Shown here one piece after another: positions 37,435 to 52,400 of a stretch of 64,000 bases of DNA. Under the pieces are notes generated by a model. It was not told the origin of the DNA, searched no databases, and was given only the letters and a program-made list of their open reading frames with translations. The position numbers and the translations under genes are program-made. The first letter of the stretch is position 1; every line of letters begins with the position of its first letter. Location: assembly GCA_034687125.1 (NCBI GenBank), contig JAQGBZ010000044.1:186001-250000 (forward strand), written 5' to 3'. This DNA comes from Neelides folsomi. Lineage: Eukaryota > Arthropoda > Collembola > Neelipleona > Neelidae.

Positions 37435-40400
37435 TTAAACATTTGACAGAAAGAGAGCAATTCCTGAAAGGACGTAATACGATTCCCTATCCGAAGTCAT
37501 GTGGAGAAAGGTAATGAGTTTCTCTCTGGATTCGTCCTGATAGAGTGGGACGAGGATCGTATGCAAATTCATCACAGTTTGATAGTCTTTCTGTAAAGTC
37601 AAATATGGATCATAAAACCGTTCAACCTCTTTACATTAAATATAATTACAAACTGTAGAATTACTTAATTATTATTTTTAAAGTAATGGAACCTTTGGAA
37701 TCCAAGAGATCATGACCGGTGGAAGTTTCAACAAAATGGGAGAGGAATTGTTACTCTCTTGAATCATAGACGTGTCCATTCTATATGACGCACCTTGGAG
37801 CAAGAGATTTGCAAGTTTAAAACTCTGCGTTCCAATTTCACCGGGAATGTCCATCCAATCAGTCACAAGAACCAATTCATCCATAGGGCAACTTTGTTTT
37901 CTACAACATGAAAAAATAAAATAATAATAACAAATAATAATCGCTTTGCAAATATTTAAGTTATTAAAAGTTGTCAAAAAAATTTAACCTAGCACAATTC
38001 TGTTTGAAAGCGTTGAGGAATCCACCAGGGCTGAAAATCAGCGCGAGGTCAAGTGGTTTTTCAAAGAGCAAGTGATTCTTCATGTTAGTCCGCCACGTAA
38101 CCACTGCAGAGGTTTTGACCAAAATGCTAGTCATGTATTTGATAGGGTCACTGGAGCCTTCCCAAAATTTGGCCCATTCTGTTGGAATTTCTCTCTTGAT
38201 AAGGGTATCTCCCATTCGGAGTTCTTTGTCGTTGGGAATGTAGGACCCGCGAAGAACCTTGCTGATTATTCCCAAATCGTGATGAACCACTTTGATAATG
38301 TTGAGGCCAAAGGTCAATTCAATATCTAAGAAATCAGTGATTGGATTAATTTTGGAATGATCATGGTCCTTATAATCCACAAAGCCGGGTCTCTTAAGAT
38401 GAAGCAAATTGGCAGTTCCGAGATCCTTAAAAAATCATATAATTAAAAATTGGAATTTCATACACCCGGACACGTTTTTACCACATGCAACTTTTTCCAA
38501 TGGGTAAGAACCGGTTCCAAATGTTCTTCCCAAACGTCTAGATCGAAAATGACTTCGTCGGCAAATTCTCTCGAAAGAACTGAAACATTTATGAAATAAT
38601 TATAAGCTAATGATCCAGAATTAAAATATAAATACCTAATTAACTAATTACTTTTTAAGGATGAAATGACTTTTTCTCCAGTAGATTGCTGCCAAGATCT
38701 TCCAATGTTGAGGGGAAGTCCAAATAACTCAGGAGTCTCAGACTCGGGAAGAAGCTCCATTGTTTGAACGTAATCCTGCAATTAATTGATTCAATTTTCC
38801 CGAGATATTTTATCAAATTGGTTAATTACTTAATGTTATTATCTTAATTCTATACATTTAGCTTCATAAAACTATTTGAAATTAAAAAAAATCAAGATTT
38901 GAACTTGCCGATTCTAAGTTTGAAAATGGCATTTTGAATGGAAGCGTGACAATTCTTGCCATATTTGCACCAGAGATAAACTCTTCATTGAAAAATTCTC
39001 GCAAATAAACGCCGAGTATTTTTGAGTCCAAGTCGTTTTCAATTTTACCTCCATAAATTGCATCTTCCAACACTCCTCTGATGTAATCCCAACGAATTTC
39101 TCCACGCCATTCTAATTCAAAATTTACACCAATATAATATCAATAATTTAAACATGATTTGTATAATTGGAATTAAACCCACCGGCTCCAAAAAAGGGGC
39201 TGATCAATTCAACCGCAGCTTTCAGATCACTTTCATTGAACTCGTAGGATTTTTTCCATCCTTGAGGAATGAAAGTCCGACGCTCTTGGAGAATTCCATG
39301 AAAGTAAGCCAACGTGAAGAAGACCTGACTTCGCCATTTTGCTCTTGTATGGAAAATGTTCAAATTGGACCATTTTTTAAATGTCCGTTGAACGTTATTC
39401 TTCAATCCTCGAGGCGCCTGAAATAAAAACTCTCAATAATCTTGTTATATAATAATATTCGGTTCGACTGGGCGGAAAAGATTGGCAAACCTCGTATGCA
39501 ATTTTCAAGCATGATTGAGCCAATAAAACTGGAAAATTTTGATGAGGCTCCGTCGTCAACCATAAGCGAAATTTACTATGAGGTTTCATTGATTGAATTT
39601 CTTTTTCTAATGATGAAAGCCAGGTTGTAACGAGATGGAGATTTTTGATGCAAACCCAATGGCCTTCCTTTCCAGCACTTTTGATCTTTTCTAATGCCAA
39701 CTCGGCCATTCCATGTCCCATTGACAACTTTACATAAAAGATAATCATCAATTAATTTCACATTTTATCATATCTAACATTGTTCTTACTTAATTACACC
39801 TCGAGTTGGAATATTTATAAAAAGTATTAAAAAACAATATTATTAAAAAAATTTAAAGGTAAAATGTACAAATGAACTTTTCGAATATATAATGTATAAG
39901 CTGATCAATGAGTATTCAATTAATGGTGACTCATTTAATCAATCACCTCAAAGTAATTGTCTGAGCCAACAACTGAATTTGCCAAATCGCTTAATTCTTC
40001 AGATGGATCGGATCCGGAAGCAATTAGTATCAAAATGGGTTCGGAGCTCCTCGTTTCCTCATAGAGTGATTTGAGATCTGATGAACGAGGTTGGATGCTT
40101 CTTCCTCCTATTAACAAAATTACCAAAAGTTGTTATTTATTCCAACGCTTACATAACTATACAGTATAAGGTTATAAACCTCAGGTAAATTAAAACTTAC
40201 GTAGCCCGGTTCGAGCAAAGCTAGTCATTGCAGCAAAAAGGCGATCGGGCCTCATAGCCTGAACCACAAGGAGCATTTGGATGGGAGTGACGACCTCCTT
40301 AATGACATCCGGAAACATTTTTTCGCATTCCTCACTTTTGTTAAATTTGGCCCAAAGATCATCTCGATGAAGACTCAAAGAGCTGTAGGCTTGTTGCCCA

Positions 40401-43400
40401 ATAACCTCCCTCAGAATCCTCAGCGGAGTCTCGAGCTCATCGTCCAAATGTGGTGGCAAAATGAAATGATTTTCAAGTGCTGTTTCGGATGTGAATTCGT
40501 TGAGCAACAGCGCCCATTCCTACAGAAAAGGTTTTGGAAAGTTGGGGCTGCGTGAGAAAGATCTCAATTTACCTCGTCTTTCACTTGGGCGTACAACATT
40601 CGGGCCATGTGGAGAGCAAAAGGAATTCGATCTTCTTTGAACAAAGATCTCGCAAGTGCTTCGTACACTTTTTCCAATAATTCAAGTCCCAATTCTTCAA
40701 GACGGTGTTCAAACTGAGAGGTGGAATTCTAAGGTCAAAGGAAATGAGATTCGTTCTTTTAATGTGATTTAAATTTTAATTCTTTTAATGTATAATATTA
40801 TATACGAATAACTTACTCGAGGAATATTAAGAGACATGTCAAACAAGTGAAGAAAAGATCCCAAAGAAATGGTGTAGATTTTATTTAATTTTGCGGCTTG
40901 AATGGCAATGAAGTATATTTTACTTCCTAATTTGGCGAGCGGCTTGTAAATGTCAATTTCCTTGTCGAGAGACGCTTGAAGTTCGGATGAATCTTCGAGT
41001 GAGCGTTTGATCAGTTTGGATTTCTCTTTCGTTTGATTTAAAGAAGCGAGAAGTTCCTGGAAGAAATTAACCAATTACAATTTCATTTAAAATACAAAGT
41101 AATTCCAATTATATCTTGAAAATATTATGTTGGGAAATTGAAATTTGATGAAATATTTTAAAATGGCAATTTTACTTTGTTTTCTAATATGTTTCCTTGA
41201 GCGGACGAAAGCTCTCTCAAAAGAGATTCTCCAACTTCGTCAAGTTGCATTTTGAGAGATTCAATTGATTTGAGAATCTTCTTTCTTCTTTCCTCAAGTT
41301 CGGGCTTCTCATGAGCTAAAGTTCTTGTCAAAAGCTGTTAACAAAATTTCATTTATTAATTATTAAAATATTTTAACAGCTGGATTTTGCATTGCATATT
41401 TCATAACGTAATTTAAAACTTCTATATATTTACTATACATAGACTAATAAAATAATAAGGGAATTCGGAATTTAGTTGCATAGCTAATAGTTAATTTATT
41501 TTAACTTGCTTTCCATATAACATATAAGATCCATATATCCTATGCAATATATTACCTGACTCGTCAATCCACCAACTGTTGTATCAAAATTCACATTTGT
41601 CACCATGCATTCAACATCCGGTGGAATGACGATCTTTGCATTTCGAGTCGTCATGTACAGTTGGAAGTCAGGGTTAAAATCAACCAATTTTTGCCCAATT
41701 TGAACCAAATCTCTGGCTCCGTTAGAAATGAAGTCACCACGAAGGACGGGAACAAGAATGGGCTCAATTTGGTCCACTTCTTGAATAACCAAAATCTTTC
41801 CAAACCTTCAAAAATGAAAAGGAAATTAAAATAAGAACAAAGGGTTTTACTGATTTACCTCACAGCGAGTTCGAGTTCATTGGGAAGTTTGGGATCATGG
41901 AAGGAGATTGTCTTCACTTCACGAATTGTTCCAAGGAACGCCGTGAGCCACTCAATTGCTCTGTTCGTCGGATCGACAATGAAAGGACGCAGAAAGGTCT
42001 GAAATATTATAATTCGTTTTTATGCAATTGATTCAACATATTCAACACTTTGTTAATAAACTTACGCCAACTTCTCCATTAGCTAGCTATGTGATTTGAG
42101 CAACATTTTTAAATTATTTAATTAAAAAACATTATTTAATTGTATATTCCTTATAAGCTATATACCTGTACATACATACATGTCATTATAGGGTAATTAA
42201 ATATAATTGACGTAATTAACTATCATTAATTAGTTTTAATTCACCAATAAAGATCTGACAGGAGTGAAAACTTACATTCATAACAATTATTGCATTTTGA
42301 TGAGAAATTGTGTCAGTTGGGAGACCGATGGATTGCCAAGTCAAGATTTCTTTTTCCGAGGAAAGAAACTTGCAGATATCGATTGATTGTCTTTTAAACA
42401 TTTTCGCCCAGCCTTCCATGTATTTCCTCCGCGATTCCTCTGGAGACTCTGAGAGGAAAGTAATGAACGCCGCCGACATGAGAGAATTAAATGAAAGATC
42501 ATTTTGCTCCAAGGTCAATTTCTCAAGCTAAGAGGTCAAAAGTCAAATTTTAAAGAAAATCAAATGAATATTGAAAAAATGATCAATGATTGAATTCGTA
42601 AACTAACCTCTTCGCTCCATCTCAAATATTCATCATGGAGTTTTCCAACTAAGTCCTCAGCAGCTTTCAGCGTTTCCTTCGCTTTCTCGAGATTGACTTC
42701 GATTTGAGCGGCTTCTTTGGTATATTGATTCAATTTCGTTTTGAGCAATTCCACTCGCTGGTCAACGTTCTCAAGATCGTCGCTCAACTTTCCAACCTGG
42801 CTTTCAGCCAAATTCAAATTCCTAATATATAAATAAATAATATAAAATCAACATTAAGTTTTTGAATACCCTTGGGAGTTAAATATGAAACTAGTAATAG
42901 AATGCACGATTGTAGTTATGAAGACAAGTTATAAGTTAATTATAAATTGAGTAAATGACCTCATGAGCAAGTTTTGCTGTTTCTCTAAAGGATGGATCTT
43001 TTCCAAAATGAGCGAGAATTGGACATTGGCCGTAACCCAAGCGGCAAGTGGAGCGGCTGCCGCCGAAGCCCTCGCTGCATTCTCCGGTTTAAATGATTTC
43101 TCTCGTTCGGTAATTAACTTGTGGACCCTGTCCCGATCTTCTTTTTTGATTTTCCTTGCATCAAAGGATCTAAGGACATATGAATTTATCTTGTATTCAA
43201 TGATCCTGATTTCATCTTCCAATTACCTGATCTCATCTTTCACTCCGCGCTGGGCAAGGAAAGTCTTCATGGAGTTCCAAGTCATGTCGTGGATGCCCAT
43301 GAGACGAAGAACGGCTTCTAAAATATCTCGAATACCTTCAGGGGGAGCTCGAAGGGATCGGATCTCGGAAATGGATTCGTTTTTTATTGCCCCGACCGAA

Positions 43401-46400
43401 GACCGAGCTGCCTCAATGACTGGCTCAATTTCCTTCAATTCTTCATCTATCGCCGCCTTTCTGTTTTTCAATCAAACTTTTACATCTCTCATATATTCAA
43501 ACTATAATAACATAATAACTTTATCTCATATCCATCATCTTTATGCAAATAAATTGAAAGATTAAATGATCCTATATAAAAATAATATTAAATACATTTC
43601 CACACAAATATATTATAAATATTATATTATTACATTATTATATTATTATAAATATTATATTACACATTTATTAAATCTTATTTCTCATCATGTGTGTATT
43701 AAATAATAAATCCAGTTTTTAATTTTATAATTTTGAGAATAAAATATTGAACTGACTTGAGCTTAAGAATTTCATTTTCTTCCAACGTTTTTTGCCTCAG
43801 ACTTTCCATCTCTCCCCTTTGAAGATTCGCATTCCTCATTGTGTCTGTGATGAGTTCAAGAGCGTTGTTAGCTTCTTCGCGCTTATCGGCCAACACGGTT
43901 TCATGTGAAGTTGCTTCTGCCTTGAGAATTTCCACGACCCCTTCGGCTTCTTTCAACTTCTCAAGTCCTCCCATCAGCGCCGTGACTTTCTCTGCGCTTT
44001 TCCCTCGTCGTTCCCTCGCCAGCTTGGCGTACATGTGAACGAAGCTAATGAACTTCCGTGGACTGTAAAACTTTTCTTTCTCGAAGGTCTTGAAGATCTT
44101 TTGGAATCCACCGGTAGGGATATTGTGCTGGCGTTTGGATGGCGCTGAGCCTTTGGCGCTCTTTGGTCCATTTTCCACCGGTCTATCATTGTAATACTTT
44201 TGGATGAGTCTAATTGGGATAACCTTCAGTGAATCGTCCGACCACATGTCCGACCACAACATGGTACATTCTTTAAATATGGCCGGGTTGTTTTCGCACT
44301 CCTTGATGAAATCGTCATTTGTCGACTCAATGATGAAAACGACGTGGAAGAATTGGCGGACTCGGTTAGCAAAGAAGTCGGTGAGGGAAATGTCAGTCTC
44401 GCCCGCGGCAATATCCCTCAAAGGAGCAATGACCCCTTCGAACTCATCTTTGGAATACAATCCCGGGACTTCTCCACACGAGAGCAAGCTGTTAATGACG
44501 TCCAGAAATTCCATTTGGATGAGTTGGAAATCCTCCAGGATGAAATAAATATGATTCCCTTCGACAGCAGAGCTTTGGATCGCCGTTTTGATGTCTCCTT
44601 TAAAAGCCTTCATGTCGTAACCACGGCCGACCTTAAGGGTCCACAGAGAAGCCCCTTGGAGGGCGGAAACAATGCTCAGAGCTGTTCGTCGCCCAACTCC
44701 AGATCGCCCAACGAGGAGCAGCGAAGAGCACGGGGCTGACAAAGCTCTGTCAAGATTAGCAACATTCCTCAAAACTTCTGGGAAAACGACGACGTTGAGT
44801 TGTTTGACCTCGCGACCGAAGATGGCGATTCCTTTCTCAACAATTTGTGTCATAATTTCGTTCGTCACACGAACCAACGTTGATCCGGGCTTAACTTCGG
44901 CCACATGGGACACTGCTTTGGCGCTCATGTAATACATTGAGTTGACCTGGGACAAGAATTCTTGCGAGTGCCAATCAGTTTCAATAACAGATTGAAGAAT
45001 CCCATCAAAGATTTCTTTATCTTTGGTAGAGATGATTTTTTCCCTGAAAATCCTCACAGCTTCATGAGCCATAACTTGAAGGACGCCGGGGGTCTTCACT
45101 TGAGGATTTTTAATTTCTTCGTATCGCATCATCCCATGGATCCATTTGGTCAGATCCCGGGCTGTGCAGGTGAAATGAACTCGGTTGAAGGTGATGAACG
45201 TGCTTTGGACTTGGGTGAAGATCTCGACCATTGTATCGGCCATTTTGTCAATCACATCAACCGATTCGTGATAGGGATGGAAAGGATTCACGGTTTTAAA
45301 GAGGTATCTAAAATAACCGCGATAAACTGTTGTCAACTCACTTTTATCAGGTTGGAATATTGTGCAAATTCGATTGAGGCCAATGAGCCGAGGAGAAAGC
45401 TGTAGTTGACTTCCAGATCCCAAAGTCATGCTTGAGACAATTTGAATTCCCTCCAAAGAAACCCATTCCAAATTATTGTCCCAAAACCCGGCACATTTGA
45501 TCATTTGAGTGATGAATTCCACGAGCTGACAAGTTCCCCATTTGTCCGCCTTCACAAGATTTATATCTTTAAAATAAAGAATCAGCCGCTCGCTGTCCTT
45601 CGACTTGTAAGTCCGTCCAGTGTTCTTTGAAATAGTTATGCAAGTTTGGTCCAGCTTGTCCATAATAGTTTGGGTCGAGACGAGAGAGGAACAATAAATC
45701 GTGGCCACTTGGATGTTGGGCTGTTGGGCCGTGAACGCACAGTTCAAAATCATCGTCTTCCCTGACCCGTGAGGTCCAATGAGGATGAAGGGTTCATATA
45801 GGTCAAACCAGGGTCGGATATGTGTCAAACACCTTTTAACCGTTGCCGTCCTGGCCAATGGAGTTGGAAATTCTCCTCTTGGGGTCAATGCCCATTTATG
45901 GGCCTCTCCGAAATTCATATCGTTCTCGTAGATGTAAACTCGTTCGTATTCTAAATCGTAGTAAGCGTTCATGAGGTTCCCGGCTGATGCCAATTGAATA
46001 TTTGTCCAAAGTGCCACTTGTTGGAGAAATTCCTCTCTTTGGGTCTCCTTGAGATGGGGAGAAAATCCCCGGATGAGGCCAACGCCGAATTCTCCCTCGC
46101 TTCGAGCTTCCGTCAGTTGAGAAAGGCCGGTTTGGAGGATGGACACAAATGGGAGGTCAAATTGACAATCTCCCACTTGTCTCACCCAATTCAAAGCTTT
46201 GTAAAAATAGTCGTTAATCAAAGTTTCCACCTTGTCCCAACACTCTGGCTCGATAAGACTTTTGAGCCAAGAATGGACAATGGCGTCTTCAGAAAGGTCA
46301 AAGTCGGTCATGAAGACCATGCCCATTCTGGAAATGGTAGCTGGAGAAGCGAAACTCAAGTCGTGGGTTTCAAAGATGAAATTCACATTTGGACCAAATT

Positions 46401-49400
46401 TGATTCTCCAGCCTGATGGAAGGGTCAAAAGTCGATTGTCGTCCAAAACTGAATTGAGAGATTCAATCCATTCGGGATCAATATCCCCATCACAAAGGAT
46501 CCAGGAAGTCACGTCTGTAATTTAAATATTTTAATATTTTAGAATGTTGAATATAACTACTAAGTTATATGGTACACCATAATGCTTTTAATTTATTATA
46601 TTAAATTACTTAATTGAAGAATGTTGAATTTGTCAAATAAGCATAAATTAGAAAAAAACATTAACCAGGTGGCTCGGAGTAAACTTGTTGAGCAAGGAGT
46701 GTCAAAACTCCATCAGTCCATTGTCGAGTGTCCAAGTCGATAAATCCAAGCAGTTGGTTTTTCGACATTGATTTTGGATTTAAAAGGTGGATTTTAACAC
46801 ATTTGCCCATTTCAAGAAGGGACTGGTAAAACAAATGAATTTGTAAATTCTAATATTCATTAATATCATTAACATTTAAATGCCATTCATTTTATCGAAA
46901 ATACCTGATGAACGATGTTCCTAATTGCCGATTTTCCACAACCAGGAGGGCCAACAATCACGACGCCCATTCTTTGTTTTATTTGCTCATAAAACTCCAA
47001 GCATTTGCAAATCTATTAAATATAAAAATATTTAAATACAAATATTACTAAAACCCTAAGAAGTTTAGAAAAACATTTTTTACCTGAGTTTTTGAAAAAC
47101 TGAAGTTGAGTTTATCTAATGCTATTGGAAACACATCAAGGAGTTCAGATCCCATTTCGAGATATTGGACCTTAAGGAAGACATCCTTAACGAGTTGATC
47201 ATAGCGAACGAGATCAGTGTAAATGAGCTTAGGTAATGTGTTCGCTCGCAGTGCCGCAACGACCAAAGCTGTTTCTTCTCCTTCATCTAAGCTTTGTTCA
47301 TTTTCTCTTGAGATGACTTCAGCCTTTAAAGCAGCCCCAGCTCCTTTTAAAACCGACTTCAAAGATCTCAAACCCCAATCGTAGTGATTTTGAGTGTTGA
47401 ACAAAGTGGCGGCAATGTTGAAAATTTCCACAAGCTTCTTTGCAATCTTTCTGGCGAACTTGAAGCCTTCTGTTTGTAGTAAAGTGGCAGCGATGAGTAA
47501 ATTGTCTGGGACAGACATGACAACAGGACGAAAGAGCTGTTTCAAATTATCAGGAAGTTTGTTCCGACCGCCGTAACCCTTCCCGGCCGGATTCATTGTC
47601 ACAAAGATCCCAGTGTTGGGGTCAACAGGAACGCTTTTGTCCAAAAGATTCACAAAGGCAGTTCCAGTCTTAAGGGCCGATTGAATCGGTTGGATTTGCA
47701 TTGAAACTGCTGAGAGTGTCGCTCCATCAAGACGATTAAATTCGTCAAAGCAACCCCAAGCTCCACATTTGACCAAGCCAATGAATATCCGTCCCATTGA
47801 CTTCACATCAATCCCCTTGAATGAAATAATCATAAGACAACAATAGAATCACTATAATACCCTTTTTACCTCATCGCAGTTAAAAACCAAAACTTGTCGT
47901 CCAAATAATGCACCAAGTGCTTTAACAGATTCGGTCTTTCCTGTTCCTGCTGGACCGTAAGGATTTCCACCAAGACCCATTTTCATCGCCTAAAATATAA
48001 AAAAAGATGGATATTAACTAAAAATGATTCTTATAACAAATTTTACACCTAGTACATATTAATATGCAGAATGTATAATACATTATTTTTCATAATGCAA
48101 AAAAGCTTCTCTAACCTGAGTGAGCGTAAGGTAACATTTGTCAGTGAGGGGCGTGTGAACAATTTTCGGGGAAATTCCTTGATATTCGTAAGAGTAGTTG
48201 AAAGAAGCATCGGCCATTTTGATCACAACGACTCCATCAACAAAATAAAATCTAATTAAAAGCATCAATAATATTAATTCCATTAATTAATAATAATAAT
48301 TTGGATTTTTTGATTCAATTAAGTCACCTTAATTGTTTTTGCCACTCCCAACTTTCCACATTTGTCACTTTCCTCCATAAAAGATCTTCGACCACGCGTT
48401 GTTCGTGGATTATGTCCAAAATCAGATCTTTTAATTTCAAGAGAACGGCGTCCATATTGGAATTGTCTGCTTCAACGACAAGCTTTGTGAGGGCTCCAAG
48501 TTCTTCGTTCAATTTTGATTCATAGGCTTTGAGGGAACGAGTCTTCAAACATTTCTCAACGGTGTCTGTGAATTGAATGGCATTGGCCAATTGTGAGATT
48601 TGAGAAGGATATTTGTCAAGACGTTCCAACAGCGTTTTGTTCTGATCAGAAATACAATCGAGGAGCATAAACTTTAAAGTGGTGACCATCTCCTTGGAGA
48701 GTTCTCCAAGCCATTCCTATTCAATTATTTGGTAGTTTAAAGCTCTACTAATAACATTGTCAAATTGTCATTTAAATCTTAATGAGATTTATCTAATTAC
48801 CTCGACTTTCACTTTGATTTCAACGGGGGTCTTTAACGGAACGACTTCTCCTTCAATGGAGTTAATGTCAGTAATGTACTTATTATTCTGATCAAAATTG
48901 ACATTGGAAATTCCACCGAAGAGCTTCTTCAAATGAGCTTGAATAATTGTTGGATTTGTGGATTGACCAAGAATTTCCAAAAGATCTTCGTCACCGATGA
49001 AATAAAATCTCGGGAAATCGGATCTTTTTTTCTACAAATGAATTAAATGAGGTTTAAATGTAAAGTAATTAATAAAATTTTATTTAATAACCAAAAAACG
49101 AATTACCTCGAGATATTCATTTAGACTCTTTTGACAACGGGAAAGCTGGTCTTGGAGCATATTGAGTTTTCCCCTTATTCCTTGTATGCGACAGAGTGAG
49201 ACAATTCTGGAATCTTTGGCTATTTTGATCATTATTGACCTGAACTCCTCGTCAATCCGCTTGAACCTTCCTTGCTCATTATCCAACACACCTTGGCTCA
49301 GAATTGGCTCCAGGTAAATCCATCTTTACATCAAATACAGAAATAAATAAATAAATATGTATAAATTGACTCAGGTAATGAATAAAAATAATGGTCGAGG

Positions 49401-52400
49401 TCATTATTAATCAATAAAATAAACTTTACCTCCTTTGGATTTTGCTCAGGCTTTGAATAAATTCATCCAAATCAAAAAGCCTCGTTTCCCACATTGAGAT
49501 TCGATCAGCAAAATGGGTGTAATATTGTGACGTTTTGATTGACGAGAGAAGGCTTTGATTGTCACCAACCTAAATTAATTTTAAATGTTAATTAAATGAA
49601 CATTCACAATGGATTTGGTGATAGAGTAAACACCATCCATTATTTACTAATTAATTTTAATTTACTTTGTTTAAAGCTGTTTTGAAATCCTTGATGATGG
49701 GAACTTTGTTATTTTTCGAGTCAACATTTTCAGTAAACGTAAATTGAGCTTCAATTTCCCAACCGTCCAAGTCGTTCAAAGCTTGACGAACCGTGATTTC
49801 TCCAGCGGCCCTCATATTCAATTCCTAACAAAAGTCATGTTAAAAATGAACCTAACTTATTTTTAATTTAACATACCTTAAGTTCTTTAATTTTTGCGTT
49901 GATGTTCGGTGTGGCTTCTAAGAAGTGTTTGACTCTCAACTTTCCGAGCGGCTTTGGTTTCATTTTGACAAGGCTATAAAACTCATGCCAGTGATTTTCA
50001 GAAAACATATCTCCTCGGATGAATTTCAAATTCGGAATCAAGGCCTATTAGCATTAACACAATCAAATTAGCATTTATTAAATACTGACATACAATTAAA
50101 TAACCATTCAAAATGTAAAGAATTGAGGGAATTTAAAAAGGAAAAGCCTTACTTTGTAATTCGTAATGTCTTTGAGTATTTTAATGAGCGACTCTGACTT
50201 ATTCTCTTGCTTTCTCAGTTTTAAATCCCAAGATGTGAGAAATTCCTCAAATTTATGAGGCTTTGTACGAAAGACGATCCATTCTTGGTTTTCATATTCC
50301 CTCATTTCATTGCGGAATTCTTGAAGAATTAACCAAACAGCTTCGTGTTCTTGGATCATATCCTCAATCCCTTCTGTTGAATGAAAGATTGGAGTTCCGC
50401 AATCAATCTTAGCACATGCAGCCCTGTAAATACAAATTTGTATTTGGTAAATTAATAAACATTTTAAAAATTATCTTTATTTCCCATATTTACATATATT
50501 TTTATTTTGATAATTGGCAATATTGATTCCATTACTTGGCCTTTTCCATTCGCTTGCAGATATTGTTCCATTCTTCTCGTCGTTCTTTAGTGAAGGCAAT
50601 TTGGGCATCAACATTGGAAGCTCGTCTTCCCACGGCGTCCATTTTGGAAGGCTTGAGCTGATCCCAACGAATCAAGAAATTCTCAATGTCTTCTTGGACA
50701 TTGTTCACATTGTCAACTACGCCTTTTTTGAAGTTCATCCACTAATTTATTAAATTAACTCATTACAAATTTACCAGTACATTATCAAAGTTAGTTTTGT
50801 CTTGTTTAATCATTCAACTCACTTGACTCTCCAAAGAATCCTCGTATTTGTCATACAAATTCTGAAATTGAACCTCCAGTTCTTGCACCTTTGCCATCTC
50901 AATCCATTCTTTGGTCCAATACTTAAGCGTTTCATTCTTTTCCTCAATTGATTCAATGTGCTTTGAAATCTAATTAGAAGTAAAAATTATTGCCATTAAA
51001 CACATTAAATAAATCACTGTGATCAAAGGAATGAATTTGAAATTGAATTTTATATAAAATATTACTTTTGACATGTTAAGTGCGATCGTGTGCCTCATTT
51101 TATTAGCCAAAGGTAATTGTTCAACAACTGCTAAGGGATATTTAAGTTTTCCAATGGCATCAAGTAAGAAATCTTCAGCCAGACGCATTTGTGTTCTAAT
51201 ATCATGGCGAAGAAGAGCGCTGACCGTTTCCCAGCATCTCTTGTTAAGAACATCGAGTTCGTATTTAAGAAGTTCAGACGAGAGGACGAAACAGCCAAAG
51301 ATTCGATCTTTAAGTGGAAGTTCCCATATTTCTTGAGATACGGTTTTGCAGTGTCGGAAGTTCATATCATAATCATTAGAATTCCGCAGACGATTTGTAC
51401 TTAAATTTTTCGGGTCGGAGGCTCCAAAAGAAAACCAAGGATCGAATTCTGCCTTCACTTGGTACAACTCTGCTAATAAACTCTCACCGGCTTCAAAAAT
51501 GTGCGAGTATTCATTTCTAAAACAGTCCATTTTAATTATTAATAAGAACTAACAAAGCTCAGTTATAGATTCAAACCATAAATCCATAAGTTATCTTATA
51601 AGTTAAAGTTAATCCTACCTGTCGCAAACGTGAGAATAGAGCACATGGTTCGCGTCCGAGGACACACCTCGGATATGATATGGAATTGACAAAACTTGAA
51701 GAACTGAATGATAAAATTTTTTTCTCAATTCCCCCATTGTTGGTTTGAACTGAAGATTTCCCTCACTAAAGAAAATTGAAATTATTAATCCCCAATTCCA
51801 ATTAACATATTTAGTTAAACAAGGTTAATGAGTGGAATGAATTCATCATACATAGTTACTTAATTATATTTTAAAAATATATTCTTACTTGTAAATAAGC
51901 TGGGTTCGCATGGGTTCTATGGAATTTATTACTGTTTCCAAAATAGATGTGTATTGGCAATCCAAAGCTTTGTAAAATTGATAGTCCCAATGAATTTCCC
52001 AGCTTTTGGTGTTTTTGTAACCCTTGAAAGTTAAAATGCAAAATTAATTAATAATTAAAATTGTCATTACGAATTGATAAGGTTCAATTTAAATAGTATA
52101 TTTATCCTTTTGAGTGTGAATAAAAAGTAAAGAGAATTAAAGTGACCACCTTATCAGCAACTCCACGAATTGTTGATTTCAATTGGGCCCTCAATTCCAA
52201 GTTTCTATTTACATTGTCAAGTAGATCCACATAAAATAGTTCAGAGACCTAAATAAAAATATTTTTTTAAAAAATATTCCATGTAAAATGATCTGTTTTC
52301 AAAACTGATAAGAATTCATTTTGATAATGTTTCATGCCAGCGGTTGTGTTTATTTAATTTAATAATTAAAATGTTTAAATTGTCAATTACAATGTTGAAG

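Noticed and set aside
42963-43565. 200-residue plus-strand open frame
   Set aside because: Antisense shadow of two DYNC2H1 stalk exons.
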